Source: Alkalihalobacillus pseudalcaliphilus (lineage in GTDB: Bacteria > Bacillota > Bacilli > Bacillales > Bacillaceae_D). From it: a DNA stretch of 29,353 nt. Below the pieces are notes generated by a model that saw only the letters and a list, made by a program, of their open reading frames with translations, had not been told where the DNA came from and did not search any database. The stretch covers positions 1 to 29,353 of the forward strand of contig NZ_JAQQWS010000023.1 in the NCBI RefSeq assembly GCF_028610675.1. Reading direction: 5' to 3'. Positions 14,589-23,420 of this stretch are shown one piece after another (within the stretch, counting starts at the first letter, position 1; the number at the start of each line of letters is the position of its first letter). The translations under genes and the position numbers were made by a program.

Positions 14589-16023
14589 TTTTATAGAGAA
14601 AAACCGATTTTTTACATATATTGATCGTGTGTTTGTCGCCATTTCAGGTGGGCCAGACTCGATGGCATTATTGCACTACTTATGGACGCACCGTGACCAA
14701 TGGAATATATCGGTTGAGGCTGTTCATATTAATCATCAACTGCGAGCCGATGAAGCGGATGCAGATGAAGCATTCGTACGGGAAGAATGTCAAGAGTATG
14801 GCATACCTCTCACGGTTCAGAAAGTAGATGTCACAAGTTATGCTAATATGAACGGCATGGCAACGCAGTTAGCTGCACGTGAATTGCGGTATAAATGTTT
14901 CACAGCTTTATGTGAGAATGAAAGAACGGCAATTGTAACAGCACATCATGGTGATGATCAAATTGAAACCGTAATGATGAAAATCGTCCGAGGCTATTTA
15001 CCCTTACAGGGGATAGGAATAAAAGCTGTCCGTTCTTTAGGAAATGGTTATCTTATCCGCCCTTTTTTAGGAATAACAAAGGAAAAAATAGAGAATTATT
15101 GTAAAGAAGAGCATGTGCACTACCGTATTGATTCTAGCAATCATTCCGATAAATATACGAGGAACCGTTATCGAAAAGAATTATTACCTTTTATAAAAAA
15201 AGAGAACGCTCAAGCACATGTACAAATACAGAGGCAAGTAGAGTGGAATCAAGATGATCAAGCATTCTTAGAACGACTTGCAGAGGATGCGCAGGCGAAA
15301 GTGACAGAAAGTCAAACAGAAACGTCTGTGACAATTTCTCAAGTGTTATTTCTCCAATTAAGCATCCCTTTACAAAGAAGAGTGATTCATCTAATATTAA
15401 ATTATCTTTACAATTATAACTCACCATTTATTTCCTCTATACATATTGAGCAAATCATCGATTTATTAAACGATACGCATCCATCCAAAAAGTTGGATGT
15501 TCGTAACGGTCTAATTGTGAGTCGTGATTATCAAGTGTGTCATTTTTCAAAAACCGATTCATATCATAAGGAGACAGGCTTTCAAACGGCATTATTATAT
15601 AAAGGTTCTGTACAAACAGCTTTAGGAGAAATTTCGGCTTATCCGTTTAAGGATCAAAACGAAACGGACAGGGTAGGTTCGAAATTAATTATTTTATCTA
15701 AAGATGTAACTTTTCCGCTAATGGTGCGGTCACGTTTGCCAGGAGATCGTATTGAAGCGAAGGGAATGGCGGGCTCGAAAAAGTTAACGAGACTCTTTAT
15801 TGACCGTAAGATTAGCCAATCTTTACGTGATGAATGGCCGGTTGTAGTGGATGCGGATGGTTCTATTATTTGGGTTCCGCTTTTAATGGTATCAAGAAAA
15901 GTGGAACATCAAACACAAACGGAAGCAAATAGGATTGTATTAAGGTTCAAGCCCGCTGATTCGGCCATACCATTAATCAATCGTCATTTAACAGGAGGGT
16001 CACAAGAAATTGATGAGAGATGA
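14569..16023 (+). CDS. tilS: tRNA(Ile)-lysidine synthase
   Basis: TilS converts C34 of tRNA-Ile(CAU) to lysidine with ATP and lysine, so the tRNA reads AUA and is charged with Ile. The 484-residue protein has the PP-loop SGGPDS (26-31), the AARELRYKC and AHHGDDQIET motifs of the catalytic domain, then the TilS-specific substrate and C-terminal domains (SRLPGDRIEAKGMAGSKK...FIDRKI). A spaced AAAGGAGG and a nearer AATAGG precede ATG 14569. It overlaps hpt by 14 nt, as in B. subtilis, where the two proteins also act together on ftsH transcription. Confidence 0.96.
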   Translation: MRQSVHNFIEKNRFFTYIDRVFVAISGGPDSMALLHYLWTHRDQWNISVEAVHINHQLRADEADADEAFVREECQEYGIPLTVQKVDVTSYANMNGMATQLAARELRYKCFTALCENERTAIVTAHHGDDQIETVMMKIVRGYLPLQGIGIKAVRSLGNGYLIRPFLGITKEKIENYCKEEHVHYRIDSSNHSDKYTRNRYRKELLPFIKKENAQAHVQIQRQVEWNQDDQAFLERLAEDAQAKVTESQTETSVTISQVLFLQLSIPLQRRVIHLILNYLYNYNSPFISSIHIEQIIDLLNDTHPSKKLDVRNGLIVSRDYQVCHFSKTDSYHKETGFQTALLYKGSVQTALGEISAYPFKDQNETDRVGSKLIILSKDVTFPLMVRSRLPGDRIEAKGMAGSKKLTRLFIDRKISQSLRDEWPVVVDADGSIIWVPLLMVSRKVEHQTQTEANRIVLRFKPADSAIPLINRHLTGGSQEIDER

Positions 16024-16552
16024 GATTAAAGAAATACTTATTACAGAAGAAGAAATCCAAGAGAAAGTAAAGGAACTTGGAAAAGCGATTACTGACGAAT
16101 ACCAAGATAAATTTCCTTTAATGATTGGTGTACTAAAAGGTGCTATGCCATTTATGGCTGATCTATCAAAACGTATTGATACACATATAGAAATGGACTT
16201 TATGGATGTTTCTAGCTATGGTAAAGGAATCGTATCTTCAGGAGAAGTTAAAATTATTAAGGATCTCGATGCCTCTGTAGAAGGACGAGACATTCTTATT
16301 GTAGAAGATATTATTGACAGTGGATTAACTTTAAGTTATTTGATTAAACTATTCCATTATAGGAAAGCTAAGTCTGTCAAGGTTGTTACTTTGTTAGACA
16401 AGCCAGATGGAAGAAAGGTGGATTTAGTCCCTGATATTACTGGTTTTACCGTACCCGATGCTTTTGTAGTCGGCTATGGCTTAGATTACGCAGAACGTTA
16501 CCGTAACCTCCCTTATATAGGTGTTTTAAAACCAGAAATTTATGAGTCTTAA
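16010..16552 (+). CDS. hpt: Hypoxanthine-guanine phosphoribosyltransferase
   Basis: A purine-salvage enzyme that makes IMP and GMP from hypoxanthine or guanine and PRPP. The 180-residue protein has the PRPP-binding loop ILIVEDIIDSGLTL, the flexible-loop region MDVSSYGKG and the C-terminal YGLDYAERYRNLPYIGVL. I use TTG 16010 (10 nt after AGGAGGG), which gives an MMRDE start like the family; ATG 16013 is the alternative. It overlaps tilS, and ftsH follows after a short gap with its own promoter. Confidence 0.95.
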   Translation: MMRDEIKEILITEEEIQEKVKELGKAITDEYQDKFPLMIGVLKGAMPFMADLSKRIDTHIEMDFMDVSSYGKGIVSSGEVKIIKDLDASVEGRDILIVEDIIDSGLTLSYLIKLFHYRKAKSVKVVTLLDKPDGRKVDLVPDITGFTVPDAFVVGYGLDYAERYRNLPYIGVLKPEIYES

Positions 16553-16555
16553 TAT

Positions 16556-16585
16556 TTGTGAACGATATAACAATTGTGGTACGAT
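16556..16585 (+). promoter_or_regulatory. Possible sigma-A promoter of ftsH
   Basis: TTGTGA (16556-16561), 18-nt spacer, TACGAT (16580-16585). Four of six bases match in each box; in B. subtilis ftsH also has its own sigma-A promoter here. Confidence 0.45.
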
Positions 16586-16621
16586 TAACGAAGCTTTATG
16601 GCACGCGGGAGGAGGTCAATC

Positions 16622-18622
16622 ATGAATCGGATTTTTCGTAATACGATTTTCTACTTACTTATTTTCCTGGTTATTATTGCGATAGTAGGATTATTTAGTG
16701 GTGATCAAAACAATACGAAACCAATTACATTTGATGAATTTGTTACACATTTAGAAAATAATAATATTAATAATTTGACGGTGAAGCCGGAAAGATCTGT
16801 TTATTTAGTTACTGGTGAATTAAGACAAGCAGCAGAAGGTGATGAGAACTTCCAAACGCATGTTTTGCCAACTGAACAAAACGCAGAACTATTAACTGCG
16901 GCTCCCTCATATACGGTGGAACCGGCTGATGAAACAAGTGGCTGGGTAACATTTTTCACGGGAATCATTCCGTTCATTATCATCTTTATCCTGTTCTTCT
17001 TCTTACTTAGCCAAGCTCAAGGTGGCGGAAGCCGAGTGATGAACTTTGGTAAGAGTAAGGCGAAAATGGTTAACGATGACAAAAAGAAAGCGAAATTTAA
17101 AGACGTTGCGGGTGCAGATGAAGAAAAAGCTGAACTAGTTGAGGTTGTTGAATTCCTTAAAGACCCACGAAAATTCTCAGCTATTGGTGCTCGTATTCCT
17201 AAAGGTGTCCTTTTAGTAGGACCTCCAGGTACTGGTAAGACATTATTAGCAAGAGCGGTCGCTGGAGAAGCTGGTGTTCCATTCTTCTCAATTAGTGGTT
17301 CTGACTTTGTTGAAATGTTTGTCGGTGTCGGTGCATCACGTGTTCGTGATTTATTTGAGAATGCGAAAAAGAATGCACCATGTATCATCTTTATTGATGA
17401 AATTGATGCAGTTGGTAGACAGCGTGGTGCTGGTCTTGGCGGAGGCCATGATGAGCGCGAGCAAACGTTGAACCAACTCTTAGTAGAAATGGACGGTTTT
17501 AGTGCAAATGAAGGTATTATTATCATTGCAGCAACAAACCGTGCTGATATTTTAGACCCTGCTTTATTACGTCCTGGTCGTTTTGACAGACAGATCCAAG
17601 TAAATCGTCCAGATGTACGTGGACGTGAAGATGTTCTAAAGGTGCATGCTCGTAATAAGCCTTTAAATGACGATGTTAATTTAAATGCAATTGCAAGCCG
17701 TACGCCAGGGTTCTCAGGTGCTGATTTAGAGAATCTTCTTAACGAAGCTGCTCTTGTCGCGGCTCGTGATAATCAGAAGAAAATTAGTATGATTCATATT
17801 GAAGAAGCCATTGACCGTGTCATTGCTGGTCCTGCTAAGAAAAGCCGTGTTATCTCGAAGAAAGAGAAAAACATCGTCGCTTGGCATGAGGCGGGACACA
17901 CTGTTGTGGGTGTTAAGTTAGAAAATGCGGACATGGTTCATAAAGTAACAATTGTTCCGCGTGGTATGGCTGGCGGTTATGCGGTCATGTTACCAAAAGA
18001 AGACCGTTATTTCATGACTCAGCCTGAGTTATTAGACAAAATTGTTGGATTGCTTGGAGGCCGTGTTGCTGAAGAGATTCAATTTGGCGAAGTGAGTACA
18101 GGTGCTCATAACGACTTCCAGCGCGCAACGGGAATTGCTCGTAAAATGGTTACTGAATATGGGATGAGCGAAAAACTCGGACCGTTACAATTTGTATCTG
18201 GTTCAGGCGGCCAAGTATTCTTAGGTCGTGACATCCAAAATGAACAGAGCTATAGTGATAAAATTGCTTATGAAATTGACCTTGAGGTTCAACGTATCAT
18301 CAAAGAATCTTACGCGCGTTGTAAGCAAATTTTATTAGAAAATAAAGCAAGTCTAGACTTGGTAGCTGAAACTTTATTGGATCTTGAGACTTTAGATGCT
18401 GAGCAAATTCAGTCACTAATTAACGAAGGAAAGCTTCCAGAAAACCACCATACGAATCGGGTTCTTGACACAAGCGATGATGAGGGTACGGATGAGAAGC
18501 AAGATTCTGAGTCTGACGTTAAAGTGAACATTCATTCTAAAAAAGAAGAGAATGACTCTGCAGATACGCAAGCAGAAAAAGAAACACCATCAGAAGAAAA
18601 CGACAAGAAAAAAGAAGAGTAA
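16622..18622 (+). CDS. ftsH: ATP-dependent zinc metalloprotease FtsH
   Basis: A membrane-bound AAA+ protease of 666 residues. TM1 is at ~7-28, an extracellular domain follows, and TM2 is at ~112-135. Walker A is GPPGTGKT (200-207), Walker B is IIFIDEIDA, a second-region-of-homology arginine lies in LLRPGRFDRQ, and the zinc site HEAGH is at 422-426. It degrades membrane and regulatory proteins; in B. subtilis it also affects sporulation through Spo0E. ATG 16622 follows GGAGGAGGT and gives MNRIFRNTIFYLL, the family start. The tail (~605-666) is long, charged and acidic, longer than in B. subtilis by about 30 residues. Confidence 0.98.
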   Translation: MNRIFRNTIFYLLIFLVIIAIVGLFSGDQNNTKPITFDEFVTHLENNNINNLTVKPERSVYLVTGELRQAAEGDENFQTHVLPTEQNAELLTAAPSYTVEPADETSGWVTFFTGIIPFIIIFILFFFLLSQAQGGGSRVMNFGKSKAKMVNDDKKKAKFKDVAGADEEKAELVEVVEFLKDPRKFSAIGARIPKGVLLVGPPGTGKTLLARAVAGEAGVPFFSISGSDFVEMFVGVGASRVRDLFENAKKNAPCIIFIDEIDAVGRQRGAGLGGGHDEREQTLNQLLVEMDGFSANEGIIIIAATNRADILDPALLRPGRFDRQIQVNRPDVRGREDVLKVHARNKPLNDDVNLNAIASRTPGFSGADLENLLNEAALVAARDNQKKISMIHIEEAIDRVIAGPAKKSRVISKKEKNIVAWHEAGHTVVGVKLENADMVHKVTIVPRGMAGGYAVMLPKEDRYFMTQPELLDKIVGLLGGRVAEEIQFGEVSTGAHNDFQRATGIARKMVTEYGMSEKLGPLQFVSGSGGQVFLGRDIQNEQSYSDKIAYEIDLEVQRIIKESYARCKQILLENKASLDLVAETLLDLETLDAEQIQSLINEGKLPENHHTNRVLDTSDDEGTDEKQDSESDVKVNIHSKKEENDSADTQAEKETPSEENDKKKEE

Positions 18623-18634
18623 GCCAAAGAATGT

Positions 18635-18671
18635 AAGGAGGGTGTGTCAAATTCGACATTCCCTCCTTTTT
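18635..18671 (+). terminator. Terminator of ftsH
   Basis: AAGGAGGG (18635-18642) pairs with CCCTCCTT (18661-18668); an inner TGTC/GACA stem extends it, and a T run follows to 18671. Confidence 0.9.
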
Positions 18672-18903
18672 CCATCAAACCACACGGGTAAAGTATCAAT
18701 AAGAGTAATCACTCACCACGATGAGTATTCAAAACCAAAGAGGTTCTTAAAACAAAGCGAACATGGCGAAGCAGAAGCATCTCCGCTATCAACAAACATA
18801 AAGTTGGATATTGTCTTTAGCTTGGTGGCCTTCATTCACTTTGTTTTATTTATTTTAATGGATGATTTAAGAATGCTATTTGTACTTTGTAATAAGCAGT
18901 ACC
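18672..18903. other. Gene-free stretch after ftsH
   Basis: I see no convincing gene, RNA or operator. The open frame crossing it reads out of the ftsH 3' end in another frame and has no family features. It leads into the interspersed repeat. Confidence 0.5.
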
Positions 18904-19066
18904 CAGCGGATGAAAACATGCGGAGACTCCCATGGGTCATCTTGGCAGAGCCGAAATCCACTAGCGAAGCTAGTTAGTTCGGCGCCACCCCACAGGACGC
19001 GGAGCATGATTTTGGGAGCGATGAGTATAGCTCCGTATATCAGTTTTAAGCAACTTTCATATAAAA
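18904..19066. repeat. Foldable interspersed repeat, copy 2
   Basis: Outer arms GAAAACATGC (18912-18921) and GCATGATTTT (19004-19013) pair with one bulged base. Inner arms GCCGAA (18950-18955) and TTCGGC (18978-18983) enclose an apical CTAGC-GAA-GCTAG (18961-18973). A GGAGCG block and the terminal CAACTTTCATATAAAA (19051-19066) match the copy at 513-680. The apex is 28 nt from the start of coaX's ribosome-site region only via this tail, whose TATAAA could supply a -10; that is speculative. Confidence 0.65.
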
Positions 19067-19093
19067 TTCAAGTCAGTAACTAGGGGGGTATAT

Positions 19094-19861
19094 ATGATAT
19101 TAGCTATGGATATAGGCAATTCTAATATAGGAATAGGCTTATATAAGCATGAGCGATTACATGAGCATTGGCGTATAGCTACTAACCGGCAAAAAACAGA
19201 AGACGAATACTCAGTTACACTAGGTAGCTTATTTCAACAAGTAGGAATCACATTTAATCAAATCGAAGGTATTATTATTTCCTCTGTTGTACCCCCCATC
19301 ATGTATACCATGCAACAAATGTGCAAAAAGTACTTTAAGTTAGACCCTCTAATTATCGGACCCGGAATAAAGACAGGGCTTAACATTAAATACGATAACC
19401 CTAAAGAGGTTGGTGCTGATCGTATTGTCAATGCCGTGGCGACGATCGAAAAGTATGGAGCGCCAGCAATTATCGTTGATATTGGTACAGCAACGACATT
19501 TTGTTATATCAATGAGTTCAAACAATATATTGGTGGTTTAATTGCCCCGGGAATATCCATTTCAACGGAAGCATTATACAGTAAAGCGGCTAAATTGCCG
19601 CGAATTGAAATTTCCAAGCCACCGCAATTATTAGGTAGCAATACGGTTCATGCGATGCAATCAGGCATTTATTATGGCTATATTAGTCAAGTTGATGGGA
19701 TAGTTGAACGAATAAAAAGTGAATCAAAACAAAAACCTATTGTAATCGCGACAGGTGGACTCGCGGAGTTAATAGCTGATCAGTCAGAAACCATCGAACA
19801 TGTGGATCGATTTTTAACATTAAACGGTTTATTTCACATCTATATGAAAAATCAAAAATAA
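19094..19861 (+). CDS. coaX: Type III pantothenate kinase
   Basis: The enzyme makes 4'-phosphopantothenate, the first step to coenzyme A. The 255-residue protein is an ASKHA-fold enzyme with an N-terminal phosphate-binding MDIGNSNIGIG (5-15), GADRIVNAVA, and a second phosphate motif DIGTATTF, followed by GGLIAPGI. Type III kinases are not feedback-inhibited by CoA and need a monovalent cation. A G-rich ribosome site (GGGGGG) lies about 6 nt before the ATG. hslO follows 12 nt after its stop, so the two form an operon. Confidence 0.96.
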   Translation: MILAMDIGNSNIGIGLYKHERLHEHWRIATNRQKTEDEYSVTLGSLFQQVGITFNQIEGIIISSVVPPIMYTMQQMCKKYFKLDPLIIGPGIKTGLNIKYDNPKEVGADRIVNAVATIEKYGAPAIIVDIGTATTFCYINEFKQYIGGLIAPGISISTEALYSKAAKLPRIEISKPPQLLGSNTVHAMQSGIYYGYISQVDGIVERIKSESKQKPIVIATGGLAELIADQSETIEHVDRFLTLNGLFHIYMKNQK

Positions 19862-19873
19862 GGAGTATAAGGT

Positions 19874-20755
19874 ATGAATGATTATTTAGTAAAAGCAACC
19901 GCATTTGAAGGAAAGGTAAGAGCTTATAGCTTAGTGGCTACCGATATGGTAAATACAGCTGTTAAGAAACAAGATACTTGGCCAACGGCATCTGCTGCTT
20001 TAGGCCGAGCGATGATGGCAAGTACGATGATGGGCACTATGTTAAAAGGAGAGGCAAAGCTAACGGTTAAAATCGAAGGTGGCGGGCCTATCGGAGCCAT
20101 TATTGTCGATAGTAATGCCAAAGGTCAATCGCGCGGTTATGTCACGAATCCGCATGTGCATTTTGACTTAAATGACCATGGAAAACTTGACGTTGCCCGA
20201 GCTGTTGGAAAGGAAGGTTCATTATCTATTGTTAAAGATATTGGAATGAAGGAGGCATTTACCGGAAGTGTACCTTTAATTTCTGGCGAGTTAGGTGAAG
20301 ATTTCACTTATTACTTTGTCACATCGGAGCAAACGCCTTCTTCAGTTGGTGTAGGTGTACTTGTCAATCCGGATTATAGTGTTTTAGCAGCTGGCGGTTT
20401 TGTCATTCAGTTAATGCCAGGAGCTGATGATGCTGTCATTACTGAAATTGAGAAGCGTTTAAGCAATATTCCTCCAGTTTCAAAGCTGGTTGAGTTAGGC
20501 ATGCCTCCTGAAGAGATTTTATACTCGCTTCTAGGAGAACAAAATGTAAAAATTTTAGAAACGATGCCGATTGAGTTTGCTTGTACGTGCTCGCGTGAAC
20601 GAATTGCCAATGCGATTATAAGCTTAGGTAAAGAGGAAATTAGAGCAATGATTAAAGAAGATGGTGGAGCTGAAACGTCGTGTCATTTCTGTAATGACCA
20701 ATATCAGTTCTCCACAGAGGATTTAGAAGAACTTTATCAAGAAGCGAATAAGTGA
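19874..20755 (+). CDS. hslO: Redox-regulated chaperone Hsp33
   Basis: A cytoplasmic holdase activated by oxidation. The 293-residue protein has an N-terminal core (DYLVKATAFEGKVRAYS, EGGGPIGAIIVDSNA) and a C-terminal zinc switch with Cys237 and Cys239 (CTC) and Cys270 and Cys273 (CHFC); all four cysteines are present. AAGGAGTATAAGG supplies the ribosome site for ATG 19874. It follows coaX closely and is followed by a hairpin terminator. Confidence 0.97.
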   Translation: MNDYLVKATAFEGKVRAYSLVATDMVNTAVKKQDTWPTASAALGRAMMASTMMGTMLKGEAKLTVKIEGGGPIGAIIVDSNAKGQSRGYVTNPHVHFDLNDHGKLDVARAVGKEGSLSIVKDIGMKEAFTGSVPLISGELGEDFTYYFVTSEQTPSSVGVGVLVNPDYSVLAAGGFVIQLMPGADDAVITEIEKRLSNIPPVSKLVELGMPPEEILYSLLGEQNVKILETMPIEFACTCSRERIANAIISLGKEEIRAMIKEDGGAETSCHFCNDQYQFSTEDLEELYQEANK

Positions 20756-20767
20756 TGTTTAAATATA

Positions 20768-20810
20768 AAGCAAAAGGGCTAACCATCATTAAGGGAAGCT
20801 CTTTTCGCTT
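20768..20810 (+). terminator. Likely terminator of coaX-hslO
   Basis: AAGC-AAAAGGGCT (20768-20780) pairs with AGCTCTTTT-C-GCTT (20797-20810) with one bulge and one G-U. The U-rich part lies within the right arm, so the terminator is of ordinary to modest strength. Confidence 0.65.
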
Positions 20811-20855
20811 ATTTATAAGCTAACAAAAATTGGGCTTATGATTTGGATTTATTAA

Positions 20856-20884
20856 TTGACTTATCAGAATAGATTTGCTATTAT
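20856..20884 (+). promoter_or_regulatory. Sigma-A promoter of cysK
   Basis: TTGACT (20856-20861), 17-nt spacer, TATTAT (20879-20884), with an extended TG (20876-20877) one base before the -10. Confidence 0.85.
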
Positions 20885-20892
20885 CAAGTTAA

Positions 20893-20918
20893 TAAAACCA
20901 ATAAATTTACTTGGAATT
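20893..20918 (+). promoter_or_regulatory. Candidate CymR operator upstream of cysK
   Basis: The 26 bases fit my memory of the CymR consensus (TAAWNC-N4-A-N3-W-N2-ATNGGAATT) at every fixed position but one: TAAAAC at the start and TTGGAATT at the end. It lies just downstream of the -10, where a repressor would block transcription. Confidence 0.5.
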
Positions 20919-20931
20919 AGGAGGCGCATTT

Positions 20932-21855
20932 ATGAAAGTTGTTAATTCAGTAACAGAACTAATCGGACAAACGCCATTAGTAAAATTAAATCGTCTTGTG
21001 TCAGACAAACATGCCGATGTTTATTTAAAGCTTGAATTTATGAATCCGGGCAGTAGTGTTAAAGATAGGATCGGGCTTGCAATGATTGAAACGGCGATTG
21101 AAAAAGGTGACCTTAAAGAAGGTGACACGATTGTTGAGCCTACGAGTGGTAATACGGGTATTGGTTTAGCGATGGTTGCCGCGGCGAAAGGGTTAAAAGC
21201 TAAATTGGTGATGCCTGAAACAATGAGTTTAGAGCGCCGTAATTTGCTTCGTGCATATGGAGCTGAACTTGTCTTAACGCCAGGACCAGAGGGAATGGGT
21301 GGAGCGATCCGTAAAGCGACTGAGCTTGCGAAAGAAGAAGGCTATTTTATGCCACAGCAATTTGAAAATGAAGCAAATCCAGCGATTCATCGTGAGACGA
21401 CGGGTAAAGAGCTACTTGAACAAGTAGATGGCCAAATTGATGGTTTTGTTTCTGGAATTGGAACAGGTGGAACTATTACGGGTGCAGGAGGCTACTTGAA
21501 AGAGCATTTCCCTGAATTGCAGGTAGTAGCAGTAGAACCTAAAGATTCTCCTGTTTTATCTGGAGGGAAGCCTGGCCCACATAAAATTCAAGGGATTGGG
21601 GCAGGTTTTGTTCCGAAAATTTTAGATACAGACATTTATGATGAGGTTGTACAAATTTCAACAGAGGAAGCATTTGATTATGCTCGCCGTGCAGCAAAAG
21701 AGGAAGGGATACTAGGTGGTATTTCTTCAGGTGCAGCCATTGCAGCTGCATTGAAATTGGCTGAAAAGCTAGGGCCTGGCAAGAAGGTTGTCGCGATTAT
21801 TCCATCAAACGGTGAGCGTTATTTAAGTACTGCCTTATACAATTTCGAAGATTAA
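20932..21855 (+). CDS. cysK: Cysteine synthase A (O-acetylserine sulfhydrylase)
   Basis: The enzyme makes cysteine from O-acetylserine and sulfide using PLP. The 307-residue protein has the lysine loop NPGSSVKDR (PLP Lys44), the substrate loop EPTSGNTGIG, the phosphate-binding GIGTGGTITGAGG and the late GISSGAAIAAA serine region. In Firmicutes CysK also partners the repressor CymR, and a candidate CymR site lies upstream. ATG 20932 follows TAGGAGG by 6 nt; an earlier in-frame ATG at 20911 overlaps the operator-like site and is less likely. It has its own promoter and terminator. Confidence 0.97.
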   Translation: MKVVNSVTELIGQTPLVKLNRLVSDKHADVYLKLEFMNPGSSVKDRIGLAMIETAIEKGDLKEGDTIVEPTSGNTGIGLAMVAAAKGLKAKLVMPETMSLERRNLLRAYGAELVLTPGPEGMGGAIRKATELAKEEGYFMPQQFENEANPAIHRETTGKELLEQVDGQIDGFVSGIGTGGTITGAGGYLKEHFPELQVVAVEPKDSPVLSGGKPGPHKIQGIGAGFVPKILDTDIYDEVVQISTEEAFDYARRAAKEEGILGGISSGAAIAAALKLAEKLGPGKKVVAIIPSNGERYLSTALYNFED

Positions 21856-21868
21856 TCGATATAACGAG

Positions 21869-21908
21869 AGCTACCTTATGGTTCTGAACCAATAAGGTAG
21901 CTTTTTTT
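21869..21908 (+). terminator. Terminator of cysK
   Basis: AGCTACCTTAT (21869-21879) pairs with ATAAGGTAGCT (21892-21902), extended inside by GGTT/AACC; seven T follow. Confidence 0.95.
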
Positions 21909-21980
21909 CGTGGAGTCGACTTTTCTTATTAGCTTATGTCGGGTAAAATAAAGCAAAAGGTAAGGTCGGGGGTTGGATTG

Positions 21981-23420
21981 GTGAGCAAACAAAAACAATG
22001 GAGAACAATATCAGCTTCTTTTCACCTAAATAAGAAGGACTGGTTTGAAAAGTATAAACAATTAAGTGAAAATGAATCCCATCATGTCCTTTTAGAAAGT
22101 GGTCGTGGTGGTACATATAGTATTATTGGATTAAACCCTTTTAAGATCTTATGTGGGAAGGGTCGTGAGTTAACGATTATCGAAGGGGATTCCGAAGTGA
22201 AAAAGCATGGACCCCTTCTTGATTTAATGGAAGTAGAGATGGATCCTTATCAAGTGGCGTATCAAGAGGGACTACCCCCTTTTCAAGGAGGAGCTATCGG
22301 CTATTTAAGCTATGATATCGTCAGAGAGTTTGAGTACATCCCTTCAGAGGCAGAAGATGATCTAAAGCTACCTGAGTTGTATTTTATGTTATTCCATGAC
22401 GTTTTTGTCTATGAGCACAGTGAGGAAAAAATGTGGATGATCTTTACTGGGGAAGAGCATGATGAGGCTGCACTTGAAATGAAGAAGTCTTTCTACAAAC
22501 AGGAATGGCAAAGACAGGATAAGGGCTTTAGAGATTGGCATTCAAGGGGGCTTCACAGCGAGACGAGGCCTGTCCATCCTTCTATGACAGAAGAAAAGTT
22601 TGCTGAAGCTGTGAATACGATTAAAGACTATATTTCAGCGGGTGATGTTTTTCAAGTGAACCTGTCTGTTAGACATCAACAGGAGATGGTCGCAGAGCCT
22701 TTGCACGTATACCATACACTTAGAGAGATTAATCCATCTCCGTATATGTCTTATTTTCATACACCAGATTTCCAATTTGTGAGTGCTTCTCCTGAATTAT
22801 TAGTGAAAAAGCACCAGCAGGAAATAAGCACACGGCCGATTGCCGGCACACGCTCTAGGGGTAATAATGAAGCTGAGGATCAGCGACTGGCTGACGAGCT
22901 TTTATCGAATGAAAAAGAGCGTGCTGAACACGTGATGCTAGTTGATTTAGAGAGAAATGACCTAGGGAGAGTTGCTGAATACGGATCGGTTGAGGTGAAC
23001 GAATTACTTGTGATTGAAAAATATTCTCATGTTATGCACCTTGTTTCAAATGTACGTGCTAAACTAAAGGAAGACTATAATGTATATGATGTAATTCGAG
23101 CTACTTTTCCAGGTGGTACCATTACAGGTGCCCCAAAAATTAGGACAATGGAAATTATCGAGGAGTTAGAACCCGTTCGTAGAGGGTTATATACAGGCTC
23201 AATTGGATGGATTGGTTTTAATCAAGAGATGGAGTTAAATATTACGATTAGAACGATTGTTTGCCAAAATAATCAAGCGTATATCCAAGCTGGAGCAGGG
23301 GTCGTCATTGACTCCAATCCGGACTTTGAATATAAAGAGTCTTTAAAGAAAGCCAAGGCGTTATGGCGAGCATTAGAGTTGAGTGAAGAAGAGTTAAGAA
23401 AAAAAGTTGAGATGAGCTGA
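21981..23420 (+). CDS. pabB: Aminodeoxychorismate synthase component I
   Basis: With PabA it makes 4-amino-4-deoxychorismate from chorismate for folate. The 479-residue protein has the anthranilate synthase I fold: an N-terminal part with FQGGAIGYLSYD, then the chorismate-binding domain with GDVFQVNLSVR, FVSASPELLVK, RPIAGTRSRG, LVDLERNDLGRV, FPGGTITGAPKI and IQAGAGVVIDSNPDFEY. I choose GTG 21981, about 8 nt after GGGGG; TTG 21978 and ATG 21936 (no ribosome site) are less likely. It is the first gene of the folate operon; no clear promoter is visible, though TAAAAT occurs at 21944-21949. Confidence 0.94.
   Translation: MSKQKQWRTISASFHLNKKDWFEKYKQLSENESHHVLLESGRGGTYSIIGLNPFKILCGKGRELTIIEGDSEVKKHGPLLDLMEVEMDPYQVAYQEGLPPFQGGAIGYLSYDIVREFEYIPSEAEDDLKLPELYFMLFHDVFVYEHSEEKMWMIFTGEEHDEAALEMKKSFYKQEWQRQDKGFRDWHSRGLHSETRPVHPSMTEEKFAEAVNTIKDYISAGDVFQVNLSVRHQQEMVAEPLHVYHTLREINPSPYMSYFHTPDFQFVSASPELLVKKHQQEISTRPIAGTRSRGNNEAEDQRLADELLSNEKERAEHVMLVDLERNDLGRVAEYGSVEVNELLVIEKYSHVMHLVSNVRAKLKEDYNVYDVIRATFPGGTITGAPKIRTMEIIEELEPVRRGLYTGSIGWIGFNQEMELNITIRTIVCQNNQAYIQAGAGVVIDSNPDFEYKESLKKAKALWRALELSEEELRKKVEMS

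Noticed and set aside
16622..18622. Horizontally acquired or defence-type AAA protease
   Set aside because: All motifs and the neighbourhood (tilS-hpt-ftsH) are those of the housekeeping FtsH.
18552..18977. 141-codon open frame over the ftsH 3' end
   Set aside because: It lies in a different frame from ftsH, crosses the ftsH terminator and ends in the interspersed repeat; no conserved domain is visible.
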